NCBI GenBank assembly: GCA_902388455.1
Contig: CABMPD010000013.1
Coordinates: 1-64,000 of the forward strand
Direction of reading: 5' to 3'
Length of the DNA: 64,000 nt
DNA from: an uncultured Alistipes sp.
Lineage (GTDB): Bacteria; Bacteroidota; Bacteroidia; Bacteroidales; UBA932
The translations under genes and the position numbers were made by a program. Shown here in pieces: positions 31,424 to 39,823 of the stretch; the stretch's first letter is position 1, and each line of letters opens with the position of its first letter. Under the pieces are notes generated by a model. The model was not told where the DNA came from. It saw only the letters and a program-made list of their open reading frames with translations, and made no database searches.

Positions 31424-32972
31424 TTGCCGTGGATACTTCGGTATTGTCCTGGGCGGCGGGCTTCTTCTCGGGACGCATCTGCGGGAAGAAGAGCACGTCC
31501 TGGATGGAAGGCGCTCCGGTCATGAACATGGTGAGGCGGTCGATGCCCATGCCGAGGCCTGATGTCGGGGGCATGCCGTACTCGAGGGCGCGGACGAAGT
31601 CCATGTCGATGTACATCGCCTCGTCGTCGCCCTTGTCCTTGAGCTTGAGCTGCTCCTTGAAGCGGTAAAGCTGGTCGATGGGGTCGTTGAGCTCGCTGTA
31701 GGCGTTGGCCAGTTCCTTGCCGTTCACGAAGAGTTCGAAGCGCTCGGTGAGGGAGGGATCGCTGCGGTGACGCTTGGTCAGGGGCGAGGTCTCCCAGGGG
31801 TAGTCGGTGATGAAGGTGGGCTGGATCAGATGCTTCTCGCAGTACTCGCCGAAGATGGCGTCTATGAGCTTGCCTACGCCCATGGTGTTGTCCACCTCGA
31901 TGTGCAGGTCGGCGCATACCTTGCGCAGGGCCTCCTCGTCCATGCCGCGCACGTCCACTCCGGCGTATTCCTTGATGGCCTCGAGCATGGGCAGGCGGCG
32001 GTAGGGCTTGCGGAACTCTATCTCGTTGCCGCCGATTGTGATGTTGGTCCTGCCGTTGACGGCCACGGCCACTTTCTCGAGGAGGTTCTCCACGAACTCC
32101 ATCATCCAGATGTAGTCCTTGTAGGCCACGTATATCTCCATGCAGGTGAACTCGGGGTTGTGGGACTTGTCCATGCCCTCGTTGCGGAAGTCCTTGGCGA
32201 ACTCGTAGACGCCGGCGAAGCCTCCGACGATCAGTCTCTTGAGGTAGAGCTCGTTGGCGATACGCAGGTACAGGGGGATGTCCAGGGCGTTGTGGTGGGT
32301 GATGAAGGGCCTGGCGTTGGCGCCTCCGGGTATGGGCTGGAGGATGGGGGTCTCGACCTCCATGTAGCCGAAGGAGTTGAAGTACTCCCTCATGGTCTGT
32401 ATGATGCGGGTCCTCTTGACGAAGACGTCCTTTACCTGGGGATTGACCACCAGGTCCACGTACCTCATGCGGTAGCGGAGCTCGGGGTCGGAGAATGCGT
32501 CGTAGACCTCGCCCTCCTTCTCTTTGACTATCGGGAGCACCCTCAGGGACTTGGAGAGGACGGTCAGGCTCTTGGCGTGTATGGAGAGCTGGCCGGTCTG
32601 GGTGATGAAGGCGTAGCCCTTTATGCCCACGAAGTCGCCGATGTCGAGGAGCTTCTTGAAGACGGTGTTGTACATGGTCTTGTCATCGCCGGGGCAGATC
32701 TCGTCGCGCTTGATATAGACCTGAATCCTGCCTTCGGAGTCCTGCAGCTCGATGAACGAGGCGGCGCCCATGATACGGCGGCTCATCATCCTGCCGGCTA
32801 TGGATATCTCAGGGAAGGGGCACTTCTCCGGATCGTATTTCTCCTTTATCTCGGTTGAGGTGGTATTGACTTCGAAAAGCGCTGCGGGATAAGGCTCTAT
32901 CCCCAGCTCGCGGAGCTTGGTGACCGCGTCACGGCGGTTCTGCTCCTGTTCGTTCAGTTCTATATTTTCCAT
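31413..32972 (-). CDS. lysS: Lysyl-tRNA synthetase, class II
   Basis: A 519-aa enzyme. The N-terminal OB fold binds the anticodon ([20 protein letters not shown], near residue 57). The catalytic domain has motif 1 near [14 protein letters not shown], motif 2 [20 protein letters not shown] and motif 3 [12 protein letters not shown]. It is followed, with an 11-nt overlap, by the TrmH-family gene and then aroE, suggesting one transcript. The length is close to that of E. coli LysS, and the acidic C-terminal extension is short. Confidence 0.98.
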   Translation of the reverse strand: MENIELNEQEQNRRDAVTKLRELGIEPYPAALFEVNTTSTEIKEKYDPEKCPFPEISIAGRMMSRRIMGAASFIELQDSEGRIQVYIKRDEICPGDDKTMYNTVFKKLLDIGDFVGIKGYAFITQTGQLSIHAKSLTVLSKSLRVLPIVKEKEGEVYDAFSDPELRYRMRYVDLVVNPQVKDVFVKRTRIIQTMREYFNSFGYMEVETPILQPIPGGANARPFITHHNALDIPLYLRIANELYLKRLIVGGFAGVYEFAKDFRNEGMDKSHNPEFTCMEIYVAYKDYIWMMEFVENLLEKVAVAVNGRTNITIGGNEIEFRKPYRRLPMLEAIKEYAGVDVRGMDEEALRKVCADLHIEVDNTMGVGKLIDAIFGEYCEKHLIQPTFITDYPWETSPLTKRHRSDPSLTERFELFVNGKELANAYSELNDPIDQLYRFKEQLKLKDKGDDEAMYIDMDFVRALEYGMPPTSGLGMGIDRLTMFMTGAPSIQDVLFFPQMRPEKKPAAQDNTEVSTANEK

Positions 32973-32995
32973 CTTGTCGTTATTAGTTCAATCGG

Positions 32996-33003
32996 CAAAT
33001 TTA
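32996..33003 (-). promoter_or_regulatory. -7 box for lysS
   Basis: TAAATTTG on the minus strand fits TAnnTTTG and lies 24 nt before the lysS ATG. No well-spaced TTTG -33 box is visible. It is back to back with the recJ promoter. Confidence 0.55.
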
Positions 33004-33046
33004 AGAAAGTATTTCAAACAACTTCCGCACCATTCGATAAATTTTG

Positions 33047-33054
33047 TAAATTTG
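33047..33054 (+). promoter_or_regulatory. -7 box for recJ, only 5 nt before its ATG
   Basis: TAAATTTG fits TAnnTTTG, but transcription from it would begin at about 33059-33061, on or next to the recJ ATG at 33060. The message would be leaderless or nearly so. Confidence 0.55.
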
Positions 33055-33059
33055 CGCTC

Positions 33060-34790
33060 ATGTCAATCGAAAAAAAATGGATAGTTAAAGAACAGGGCAA
33101 TCCCGCTCTGGTCCGCGCCCTCTCCTCCGAGCTGGGCATCGACCAGGTTCTCGCCAACCTCCTGGTACAGCGCGGCATCACCACCGCCGACCGGGCCCGT
33201 GAGTTCTTCAAGCCCGACCTCTCCAAGCTCCACGACCCCTTCCTGATGAAAGATATGGACAGGGCTGTAGACCGGCTCGAGAAGGCTATCGCCGAGGAGG
33301 AAAGGGTCATGATATACGGAGACTACGACGTGGACGGTACCACTGCTGTCGCCCTGATGTACACCTTCATACGCAATTTCAACCCCAACGTCGAATACTA
33401 CATCCCCGACCGCTATGACGAGGGCTACGGCATCTCCTACAAGGGCATTGACTGGGCCTGGGAGAACGGCTACACCCTGATCATCTCCCTCGACTGCGGC
33501 ATCAAGGCCGTGGAGAAGGTCCGCTATGCCAAGGACAAGGGCATCGACATCATCATCTGCGACCACCATCTGCCGGACGAGACCCTGCCCCCCGCCGCCG
33601 CCATTCTCGACCCCAAGCGGCACGACTGCAGCTATCCTTTCGACGACCTTTCCGGCTGCGGAGTCGGTTTCAAGCTCGTCCAGGCCTACGCCCTCCGCAA
33701 GGGACTGCCCTTCGCATGGGTGGAGTCCTTCCTCGACCTGGTGGCCGTCAGCATTGCCGCGGACCTGGTCTCCATGACCGGCGAGAACCGTATCCTGGCC
33801 TACTACGGCCTCGAGCGGCTCAACACCTCCCCGAGCAAGGGCCTCCTCTCGATCATCAAGCTCTCCGGGCTGGAGAACCATAAAATCACCATTGACGATA
33901 TCGTGTTCAAGATAGGTCCCAGGATCAATGCCGCAGGCCGCATGGAGTCGGGCCGCACCGCCGTCCATCTACTCGTCTGCCGCAATGACGACGAGGCCCA
34001 GAGCATCGGCAAGGCCATCGACACCCACAACAAGGAGCGCAAGAGTGTGGACAAGGAGATTACCCGCGAGGCGATAGAGACCGTCAAGCGCTCCAAGGAC
34101 TACCCCCTCCGCAAGTCCACCGTCGTGTTCAATCCCAAGTGGCACAAGGGAGTGGTCGGCATCGTGGCCTCAAGGCTCGTGGAGGCGTTCTACCGTCCCA
34201 CGATCGTCCTCACGGAGTCCAACGGCTTCATCACCGGATCAGCCCGCAGTATCGCCGGCTTCGACCTCTATGAGGCAATAGAGGAATGTTCGGAGTATCT
34301 GGAAAATTTCGGAGGCCACATGTACGCGGCGGGTCTCACCCTCAAGCAGGAGAATCTCAAGCCCTTCGCGGAGAAGTTCGAGCGGGTCGTCGCGGCCAAG
34401 ATCACCGAGGACATCCTCACGCCCGTAGTCACCATCGACACCTATCTGGACTTCAAGCAGATCACCCCGAAGTTCTTCAGGATACTCAAGCAGTTCCAGC
34501 CCTTCGGCCCGGGGAACCTCTCGCCTGTGTTCATTACCGAGAATGTCTATGACAACGGCAACGGGCGCCTCGTAGGCTCTGACAACGGTCACATGAAGCT
34601 GGAGCTGATACAGGAGGACGAACCCTACCGCCACATCTCGGCGATAGCCTTCAACCGCTCCGAGCACTTCGAGCACCTGCACGCCGGCAACCCGGTGGAC
34701 ATCTGCTACTCCATCGCGGAGAACTACTACCGCGGCATCGCCAACATCCAGCTGCGGGTCAAGGATATACGCAAGAAAGAACTATTCTAG
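33060..34790 (+). CDS. recJ: Single-stranded-DNA-specific exonuclease RecJ
   Basis: A 576-aa DHH-family 5'-3' ssDNA exonuclease used in recombination and mismatch repair. The metal-binding motifs are YGDYDVDGTTA (Asp88) and CDHHLPDE (Asp168-His-His). The DHHA1 domain and the C-terminal OB fold (GPGNLSPVFITENVYD) are complete. The start is the only reasonable ATG; a putative -7 box sits 5 nt upstream. The aldolase gene follows after 18 nt. Confidence 0.97.
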   Translation: MSIEKKWIVKEQGNPALVRALSSELGIDQVLANLLVQRGITTADRAREFFKPDLSKLHDPFLMKDMDRAVDRLEKAIAEEERVMIYGDYDVDGTTAVALMYTFIRNFNPNVEYYIPDRYDEGYGISYKGIDWAWENGYTLIISLDCGIKAVEKVRYAKDKGIDIIICDHHLPDETLPPAAAILDPKRHDCSYPFDDLSGCGVGFKLVQAYALRKGLPFAWVESFLDLVAVSIAADLVSMTGENRILAYYGLERLNTSPSKGLLSIIKLSGLENHKITIDDIVFKIGPRINAAGRMESGRTAVHLLVCRNDDEAQSIGKAIDTHNKERKSVDKEITREAIETVKRSKDYPLRKSTVVFNPKWHKGVVGIVASRLVEAFYRPTIVLTESNGFITGSARSIAGFDLYEAIEECSEYLENFGGHMYAAGLTLKQENLKPFAEKFERVVAAKITEDILTPVVTIDTYLDFKQITPKFFRILKQFQPFGPGNLSPVFITENVYDNGNGRLVGSDNGHMKLELIQEDEPYRHISAIAFNRSEHFEHLHAGNPVDICYSIAENYYRGIANIQLRVKDIRKKELF

Positions 34791-34808
34791 GACAATACAG
34801 GAGGCAAC

Positions 34809-35837
34809 ATGCTCAATTTTGAAAACGACTACATGCGGGGAGCCTGCCCGGAAGTGATGCAGGCACTGGTCCGCACCAATATGGAACAGACCCTCGGTTA
34901 TGGAGACGACCCCTATACTGCCGCCGCCGTGGAGAAAATCCGCGAGGCCTGCGGCTGTCCCGAGGCCCAGGTCCATCTGCTGATAGGAGGCACCCAGGTC
35001 AATGCCCTCGCCGCCTGTGCCGTCCTCCGTCACTGTCAGGGCGTCATCTCGCCCGTCTCCGGCCACATCAACCATCACGAGTCGGGAGCCGTCGAGGCTA
35101 CCGGGCATAAGGTCCTGGCCCTGCCCGCTCACGACGGCGGCAAGCTGCGGGCTTCCGAGGTACGGGAATATCTGCGGGCCTACTGGGCCGACGAGAATTA
35201 CGCCCACATGGTCGAGCCCGGCATGGTCTATGTCACCCATCCCACCGAGCAGGGCGGTCTGTACTCCCTGGCCGAGCTCCGGGAGATGGCCGGTGTCTGC
35301 CATGAGTACCGCATCCCGCTGTATCTGGACGGCGCCCGTCTGGCATACGCCCTCGCTTCTGACCGCAACGATGTGTCGTTGAAGGATATCGCTTCCCTCT
35401 GCGACATGTTCTACATCGGCGGTACCAAGTGCGGCGCCCTCTTCGGAGAAGCCCTCGTCGTGCCCCGTCCCGGCCTGGTCGGCAATCTCTTCTCGCTCAT
35501 CAAGCAGCGCGGAGCCCTCCTGGCCAAGGGACGTCTGCTCGGAGTCCAGTTCGACACCCTCTTCACCGACGGCCTCTACGAGCGCGTGGGCAAGGTGGCC
35601 CTCTCCGCCGCCGACCGCCTCGCCGCCGGCCTTTCCGCCAAGGGCTACACCTTCTACGCCCCGCCCAAGACCAACCAGCTCTTCGTCATCGTGGACGATT
35701 CTGTGGTGGACCGCCTCCGCGGCCAGGCCACCTTCTCCCTCTGGGAACACCTCGACGACCGCCGCAGCGCCATCCGCTTCGTCACCGACTGGGCTACTAC
35801 GGAGGCCGATGTCGATGCGCTGCTCGAGCTGCTTTAA
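34809..35837 (+). CDS. ltaE: Low-specificity threonine aldolase (PLP-dependent beta-eliminating lyase family)
   Basis: A 342-aa aspartate-aminotransferase-fold enzyme that likely cleaves L-threonine or L-allo-threonine to glycine and acetaldehyde. Features are GYGDDPYTAAAVEKIREACG at the start, the cofactor-stacking region SGHINHHESGAVEATGHK, the DGARLAYAL Asp motif and the PLP lysine Lys207 in IGGTKCGALFGEA. It is co-directional with recJ (18-nt gap), and the pairing has no obvious functional meaning. It converges on the permease gene with only 21 nt between them. Confidence 0.88.
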   Translation: MLNFENDYMRGACPEVMQALVRTNMEQTLGYGDDPYTAAAVEKIREACGCPEAQVHLLIGGTQVNALAACAVLRHCQGVISPVSGHINHHESGAVEATGHKVLALPAHDGGKLRASEVREYLRAYWADENYAHMVEPGMVYVTHPTEQGGLYSLAELREMAGVCHEYRIPLYLDGARLAYALASDRNDVSLKDIASLCDMFYIGGTKCGALFGEALVVPRPGLVGNLFSLIKQRGALLAKGRLLGVQFDTLFTDGLYERVGKVALSAADRLAAGLSAKGYTFYAPPKTNQLFVIVDDSVVDRLRGQATFSLWEHLDDRRSAIRFVTDWATTEADVDALLELL

Positions 35838-35858
35838 ATGTCTACGTTAATAGCATAG

Positions 35859-37130
35859 CTACTCGTACCGCAGGCACTCGATAGGATCGAGGGCGGCAGC
35901 GCGTTTTGCGGGGAGATAGCCGGAGAGGATGCCGACGGCCATGCAGAGGGCGATGGCCAGGAGCATCCAGAGCCAGGGGATGACGAAGGAGGCCTGCATG
36001 ACTGCGGCGATGATGTTGCCTATGAGGATGCCGGCGGCGATGCCTATCAGGCCGCCGGTCTGGCCGATGATTACCGACTCCATCAGGAACTGTGCCTTGA
36101 TGCGTTTCGAGGCTGCTCCCAGTGCCTTGCGCGTGCCGATCTCCCGGGTGCGCTCGCGGACGGATACCAGCATGATGTTCATCAGGCCTACTGCCGCTCC
36201 GGTCAGGGTGACCAGGCCTATGACGATGGCGGCTATCGTGAGGGTGCGCATCGTGGAGTTGAGCTCTTCGATGACCGCCTCGCTGCGGGTGATGCGGAAG
36301 TCAGCGTCGTCGAAGGGGGCGAGCCGCCTCACTGCCCGGAAGGTCATTTCCGCCTCGGTGGCAGCGGCTTCCGGACTTACCGAAGGGTCCGGGAGGATGC
36401 CTATCGTGAAATCGGGGGTGGAGGTGGCTAGGTTGGCCAGGGCATTGGTATATGGTACCAGGATGCTTCCGTCCATGCTGCCCCCGGCATTGTTCCCGAC
36501 GGGTGCCGCCACTCCTATTATAATATAGCTGCGTCCCGAGATATGCACCGTCTGGCCTACGGGGTCCTCCTGCGCTTCGAAGAGGGTGCGGGCCACATTG
36601 TCCCCTATGACACAATAGAACCGGCCTCCCTCCACGTCGGCTGCCGAGAGACTGCGGCCGGAGGAGAGTTCCAGCATATTGTACTTCATATAGTTGCCGT
36701 CGGTGGCGATGACGTCGGTCGTGGGATTGGTGCGCTTCTGTCCTGCCTCGGCCCTGGTGCCGGAGAGGACGGTGGTGAAGATGGTGACTGTCGCGGGGGC
36801 GCGGTAGTAGTCGGTGAAGCGCTCGGCCTGGGCCCGGGATATCTCGCGGGAATTGCGGATGCGGCGCATGTCGGCGGGCATCGAGTAGAGCGAGCGGATG
36901 TTGATGATGCCGGCGCCCATGCGGCTGTAGGCGTCCTTGAGGGTAGCGTCCATCGAGTCGACGGCGGTGAGGATGCCCACCAGGGAGGTGATCCCCAGGG
37001 CAATGATGGCAATGGTCAGGGATGACCTGAGTCTGTTGGACCTGACGGCCCTCAGCGCCATGTCGATGTTCTCGGCGGCGAGGGTGAGGCGGCGGTTGCG
37101 GCGGGGGGTGGCAGATGTTCTCCTCTTCAT
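35859..37130 (-). CDS. MacB/FtsX-type ABC transporter permease (orphan)
   Basis: A 423-aa membrane protein taking the ATG at 37130 (MKRRTSATPRR); an ATG at 37211 would add 27 residues and run into the promoter of the divergent gene. The N-terminal helix (LTIAIIALGITSLVGILTAV) is followed by a large periplasmic MacB-core domain (about 75-280). Three C-terminal helices of the FtsX domain follow (LTIAAIVIGLVTLTGAAVGL, VIIGQTGGLIGIAAGILIG, LLAIALCMAVGILSGYLPA), with the RTREIGTRKALGA coupling helix. No ATPase or membrane-fusion partner is nearby, so its partner must be elsewhere. Confidence 0.88.
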   Translation of the reverse strand: MKRRTSATPRRNRRLTLAAENIDMALRAVRSNRLRSSLTIAIIALGITSLVGILTAVDSMDATLKDAYSRMGAGIINIRSLYSMPADMRRIRNSREISRAQAERFTDYYRAPATVTIFTTVLSGTRAEAGQKRTNPTTDVIATDGNYMKYNMLELSSGRSLSAADVEGGRFYCVIGDNVARTLFEAQEDPVGQTVHISGRSYIIIGVAAPVGNNAGGSMDGSILVPYTNALANLATSTPDFTIGILPDPSVSPEAAATEAEMTFRAVRRLAPFDDADFRITRSEAVIEELNSTMRTLTIAAIVIGLVTLTGAAVGLMNIMLVSVRERTREIGTRKALGAASKRIKAQFLMESVIIGQTGGLIGIAAGILIGNIIAAVMQASFVIPWLWMLLAIALCMAVGILSGYLPAKRAAALDPIECLRYE

Positions 37131-37189
37131 GACTTTCACACGTTTTAGAAAATGATGTTGTAAAAATAGGAAATTATCTTCGATTGACA

Positions 37190-37197
37190 TACCTTTG
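37190..37197 (+). promoter_or_regulatory. -7 box for the pseudouridine synthase-era unit
   Basis: TACCTTTG fits TAnnTTTG and lies 35 nt before the ATG at 37233, in the gap shared with the divergent permease gene. A clear -33 box is not seen. Confidence 0.6.
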
Positions 37198-37232
37198 CGG
37201 GCAAAATTCAATAAAAACAGCCAGCTATCGAC

Positions 37233-38477
37233 ATGAGACCACGCATCAGGCGGTCAGAGACCCGGGAGGGACAGGACCGCGCAGACTACAGGAAAACAGA
37301 GCATTCAGATTACAGGGCCTCCGGAGAGAGACCCTCATTCAGACCCCGCAGGTCCTTCGACAGAAACGGAGAGGGAAGGCCCGAAGGCAGATTCTCAAGG
37401 CCCGGGCAGCATGGCGGGAATTTCCACAGGGACAATGACAGACAGGACTTCCGCAGCGACCGGCCCGGTTACGGTGGACGCCGTCAGGACGGAGCCGGCA
37501 AGCCCGGATTCCGGGGTGGGGACAGACCTGCCTTCCGCGGCGGTGACAAACCCGGATTCCGCGGGGACAAATCTGGACTCCACGGTGGTGACAAGCCCGG
37601 ATTCCGCGGAAAGAGCGGTAAGCCTTTCGTTGGCGGAGACCGTCCCGACCGTCAGTTTAAGGAGCGCCGCGGCTTCGAGCACCGTCTCCGCTCCGAACAC
37701 CCCGGCATGGAGAAGCCCCGTGTGCCCCAGACACCCGCAGTGGTGAAGGAGGACGACGGCATGGTGCGTCTCAACAAGTTTATCGCCAATTCCGGCATCT
37801 GCTCCCGCCGCGAGGCCGACGAGTATATCTCCGCCGGTCTGGTGACCGTCAACGGACAGGTTGTCACCGAGATGGGAGTGAAGGTCAATCCCGCGGAGGA
37901 CGATGTCCGCTTCAACGGAGAGCGTCTGCGCGGCGAGAAGAAGGTCTACGTCCTGCTCAACAAGCCCAAGGACTTCGTGACCACCACCAGCGACCCCCAC
38001 GCCGACAAGAACGTGATGCAGCTCATCAGCAGGGATATGTGCCCCGAGCGCATTTTCCCCGTAGGACGTCTGGACAAGTCCACGACCGGAGTGCTGCTGC
38101 TGACCAACGACGGGGAACTCGCCGAGAAACTGACCCATCCATCCTTCCAGAAGAAGAAGATATATCAGGTGACCCTCGACAAGAACCTCAAGCCCGAGGA
38201 TATGGACCGGCTCGTACAGGGCGTGGACCTCGAGGACGGTCCCGCATACGCCGACGAGGTGGCCTACAACGGAGAGGACCGCAGCATCGTGGGCATCGAG
38301 ATCCATTCGGGCCGCAACCGCATCGTCCGCCGTATGTTCGAGGCCCTCGGTTACAGGGTACGCAAGCTCGACAGAGTGTATTTTGCCGGACTTACCAAGA
38401 AAAACCTGCGCCGCGGCCAGTGGAGATTCCTCAGCGACGAGGAGGTGACCATGCTCAAGCTCAATTTCTATGAGTAG
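37233..38477 (+). CDS. rRNA pseudouridine synthase, RsuA/RluB family, with Arg/Gly-rich N-terminal extension
   Basis: A 414-aa protein. Residues about 1-160 form a disordered Arg/Gly/Asp/Phe-rich tract with repeats such as GFRGGDKPGFRG. An S4 RNA-binding domain (VRLNKFIANSGICSRREADEYI) follows, then the catalytic domain with GRLDKSTTGVLLL, where Asp281 is the nucleophile, and GRNRIVRRMFEALGYRV. The fold and the KKKIYQV motif fit RluB-type enzymes, which modify 23S rRNA; RsuA-like 16S activity is not excluded. It overlaps era by 8 nt. Confidence 0.92.
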   Translation: MRPRIRRSETREGQDRADYRKTEHSDYRASGERPSFRPRRSFDRNGEGRPEGRFSRPGQHGGNFHRDNDRQDFRSDRPGYGGRRQDGAGKPGFRGGDRPAFRGGDKPGFRGDKSGLHGGDKPGFRGKSGKPFVGGDRPDRQFKERRGFEHRLRSEHPGMEKPRVPQTPAVVKEDDGMVRLNKFIANSGICSRREADEYISAGLVTVNGQVVTEMGVKVNPAEDDVRFNGERLRGEKKVYVLLNKPKDFVTTTSDPHADKNVMQLISRDMCPERIFPVGRLDKSTTGVLLLTNDGELAEKLTHPSFQKKKIYQVTLDKNLKPEDMDRLVQGVDLEDGPAYADEVAYNGEDRSIVGIEIHSGRNRIVRRMFEALGYRVRKLDRVYFAGLTKKNLRRGQWRFLSDEEVTMLKLNFYE

Positions 38478-39441
38478 CAGCACTTCCGCAGCCATGCAGC
38501 CGGAGATGCCCCTTCCTCAGACAGACGCGGTGGACTCAGCCGCAGCTCAGCCTGTAGTGGAGGGGCATCCGCACCGTGCCGGTTTCGTAAACATCATAGG
38601 CAACCCCAACGTGGGCAAGTCCACGCTGATGAACGCCCTCGTCGGGGAGCGCCTTTCCATCATCACATCCAAAGCCCAGACCACCCGGCACCGTATCATG
38701 GGCATTGTCAACGGAGAGGACTACCAGATAGTCTACTCCGACACTCCGGGAATCCTCAAGCCGGCCTACAATCTCCAGCGCTCCATGATGGAGTACGTCA
38801 ACACCGCCATCGGGGATGCCGACATCATCCTCTACGTCACCGACGTGGTGGAGAAGGGAGACAAGAACCGGGAATACGTCGAGCGGCTGTGCAGTGTGGA
38901 CTGCCCTGTGCTCATCGTCATCAACAAGATCGACCTGAGCGACCAGCAGACCGTGGCCGCCCTGGCCGCGCAGTGGTCCGCCGCCGTGCCCCATGCGGAA
39001 GTCTTCGCGGTCTCGGCTCAGGAGCGGTTCGGGCTCGAGCCGGTGTTCGGACGCATAGTGTCGCTGCTGCCCGAGGGCGAGCCCTGGTACGACAAGGACT
39101 TCTTCACCGACCGCAACCTCCGCTTCTTTGCCTCCGAGATCATCCGCGAGAAGATACTCACCAACTACGACAAAGAGATTCCCTACTGCACCGAGGTGGT
39201 CATCGAGGAGTTCAAGGAGAACGCTGACCGCTACGATATCCGGGCGGTCATCAACGTCATGCGCGACTCCCAGAAGGGCATCATCATCGGCGCCCGCGGC
39301 TCGTCCCTCAAGCGTGTCGGCACCCAGGCCCGCATCGACATGGAGGACTTCTTCCAGAAGAAGGTCTTCCTGCAGCTCTACGTCAAGGTCGATCCCCACT
39401 GGCGGGACGACAAGCGGAAACTCGCGGCGTTCGGGTATTAG
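38470..39441 (+). CDS. era: GTPase Era
   Basis: A 323-aa ribosome-assembly GTPase that binds 16S rRNA. Motifs: G1 GNPNVGKST (from Gly44), the AQTTRHR switch, G3 DTPGI and G4 NKIDL. The C-terminal KH domain has RDSQKGIIIGARGSSLKRVG. The N-terminal 38 residues (Ser/Ala/Pro-rich) are a lineage-specific extension. The ATGAGTAG start overlaps the end of the pseudouridine synthase by 8 nt. An array of palindromes follows directly after the stop codon. Confidence 0.97.
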   Translation: MSSSTSAAMQPEMPLPQTDAVDSAAAQPVVEGHPHRAGFVNIIGNPNVGKSTLMNALVGERLSIITSKAQTTRHRIMGIVNGEDYQIVYSDTPGILKPAYNLQRSMMEYVNTAIGDADIILYVTDVVEKGDKNREYVERLCSVDCPVLIVINKIDLSDQQTVAALAAQWSAAVPHAEVFAVSAQERFGLEPVFGRIVSLLPEGEPWYDKDFFTDRNLRFFASEIIREKILTNYDKEIPYCTEVVIEEFKENADRYDIRAVINVMRDSQKGIIIGARGSSLKRVGTQARIDMEDFFQKKVFLQLYVKVDPHWRDDKRKLAAFGY

Positions 39442-39752
39442 CCTACTCCTTCGGAAGGAGTAGGGCTCGGCTGTTTTCCGGCTGTTTCTGCGCACCTTCG
39501 GAAGGTGGGATTTCACCGGTCTGCTTGCGAATGCCCTCAGAACTGTTGTAGCGCGGTCTTACATTTTTTCCATACCTGCACACCTTCGGAAGGTGGGCCG
39601 TTTTGCCGTCGTTTCTACTCACCTTCGGAAGGTGAGTAACTGCAGCATGCCCACGAGAGGTGCCTGTGGCCGTACATCCCATCGCATTGTCCCTCTCCCA
39701 CCTTTGGAAGGTGGGCTGTTTTCCGGTCATTTCTGCTCACCTTCGGAAGGTG
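39442..39752. repeat. Array of six family B palindromes in three pairs
   Basis: CCTTCGGAAGG-centred inverted repeats occur at 39442-39464, 39493-39507, 39581-39595, 39617-39637, 39697-39715 and 39738-39752. They form three pairs, and each pair has a similar internal linker (GGGCTGTTTTCCGG, then TTTCTGCTC, with variants). The sequence between pairs is unrelated. This gene-free stretch (39442-39823) holds the array and the parC promoter, nothing else. Confidence 0.88.
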
Positions 39753-39797
39753 GGAGAGGAGGGCGCGCCTCCATTTCCCGTATCTGAATTTTTTTAA

Positions 39798-39805
39798 TAT
39801 CTTTG
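39798..39805 (+). promoter_or_regulatory. -7 box for parC
   Basis: TATCTTTG fits TAnnTTTG and lies 18 nt before the ATG at 39824. It covers the in-frame TTG at 39803, which rules that codon out as the start. Confidence 0.65.
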
Positions 39806-39823
39806 TCGGCTGAAAAACGAAAA

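Noticed and set aside
39442..39752. Possible CRISPR array
   Set aside because: The repeats are short palindromes with irregular spacing and shared linkers inside pairs; no cas genes are present.
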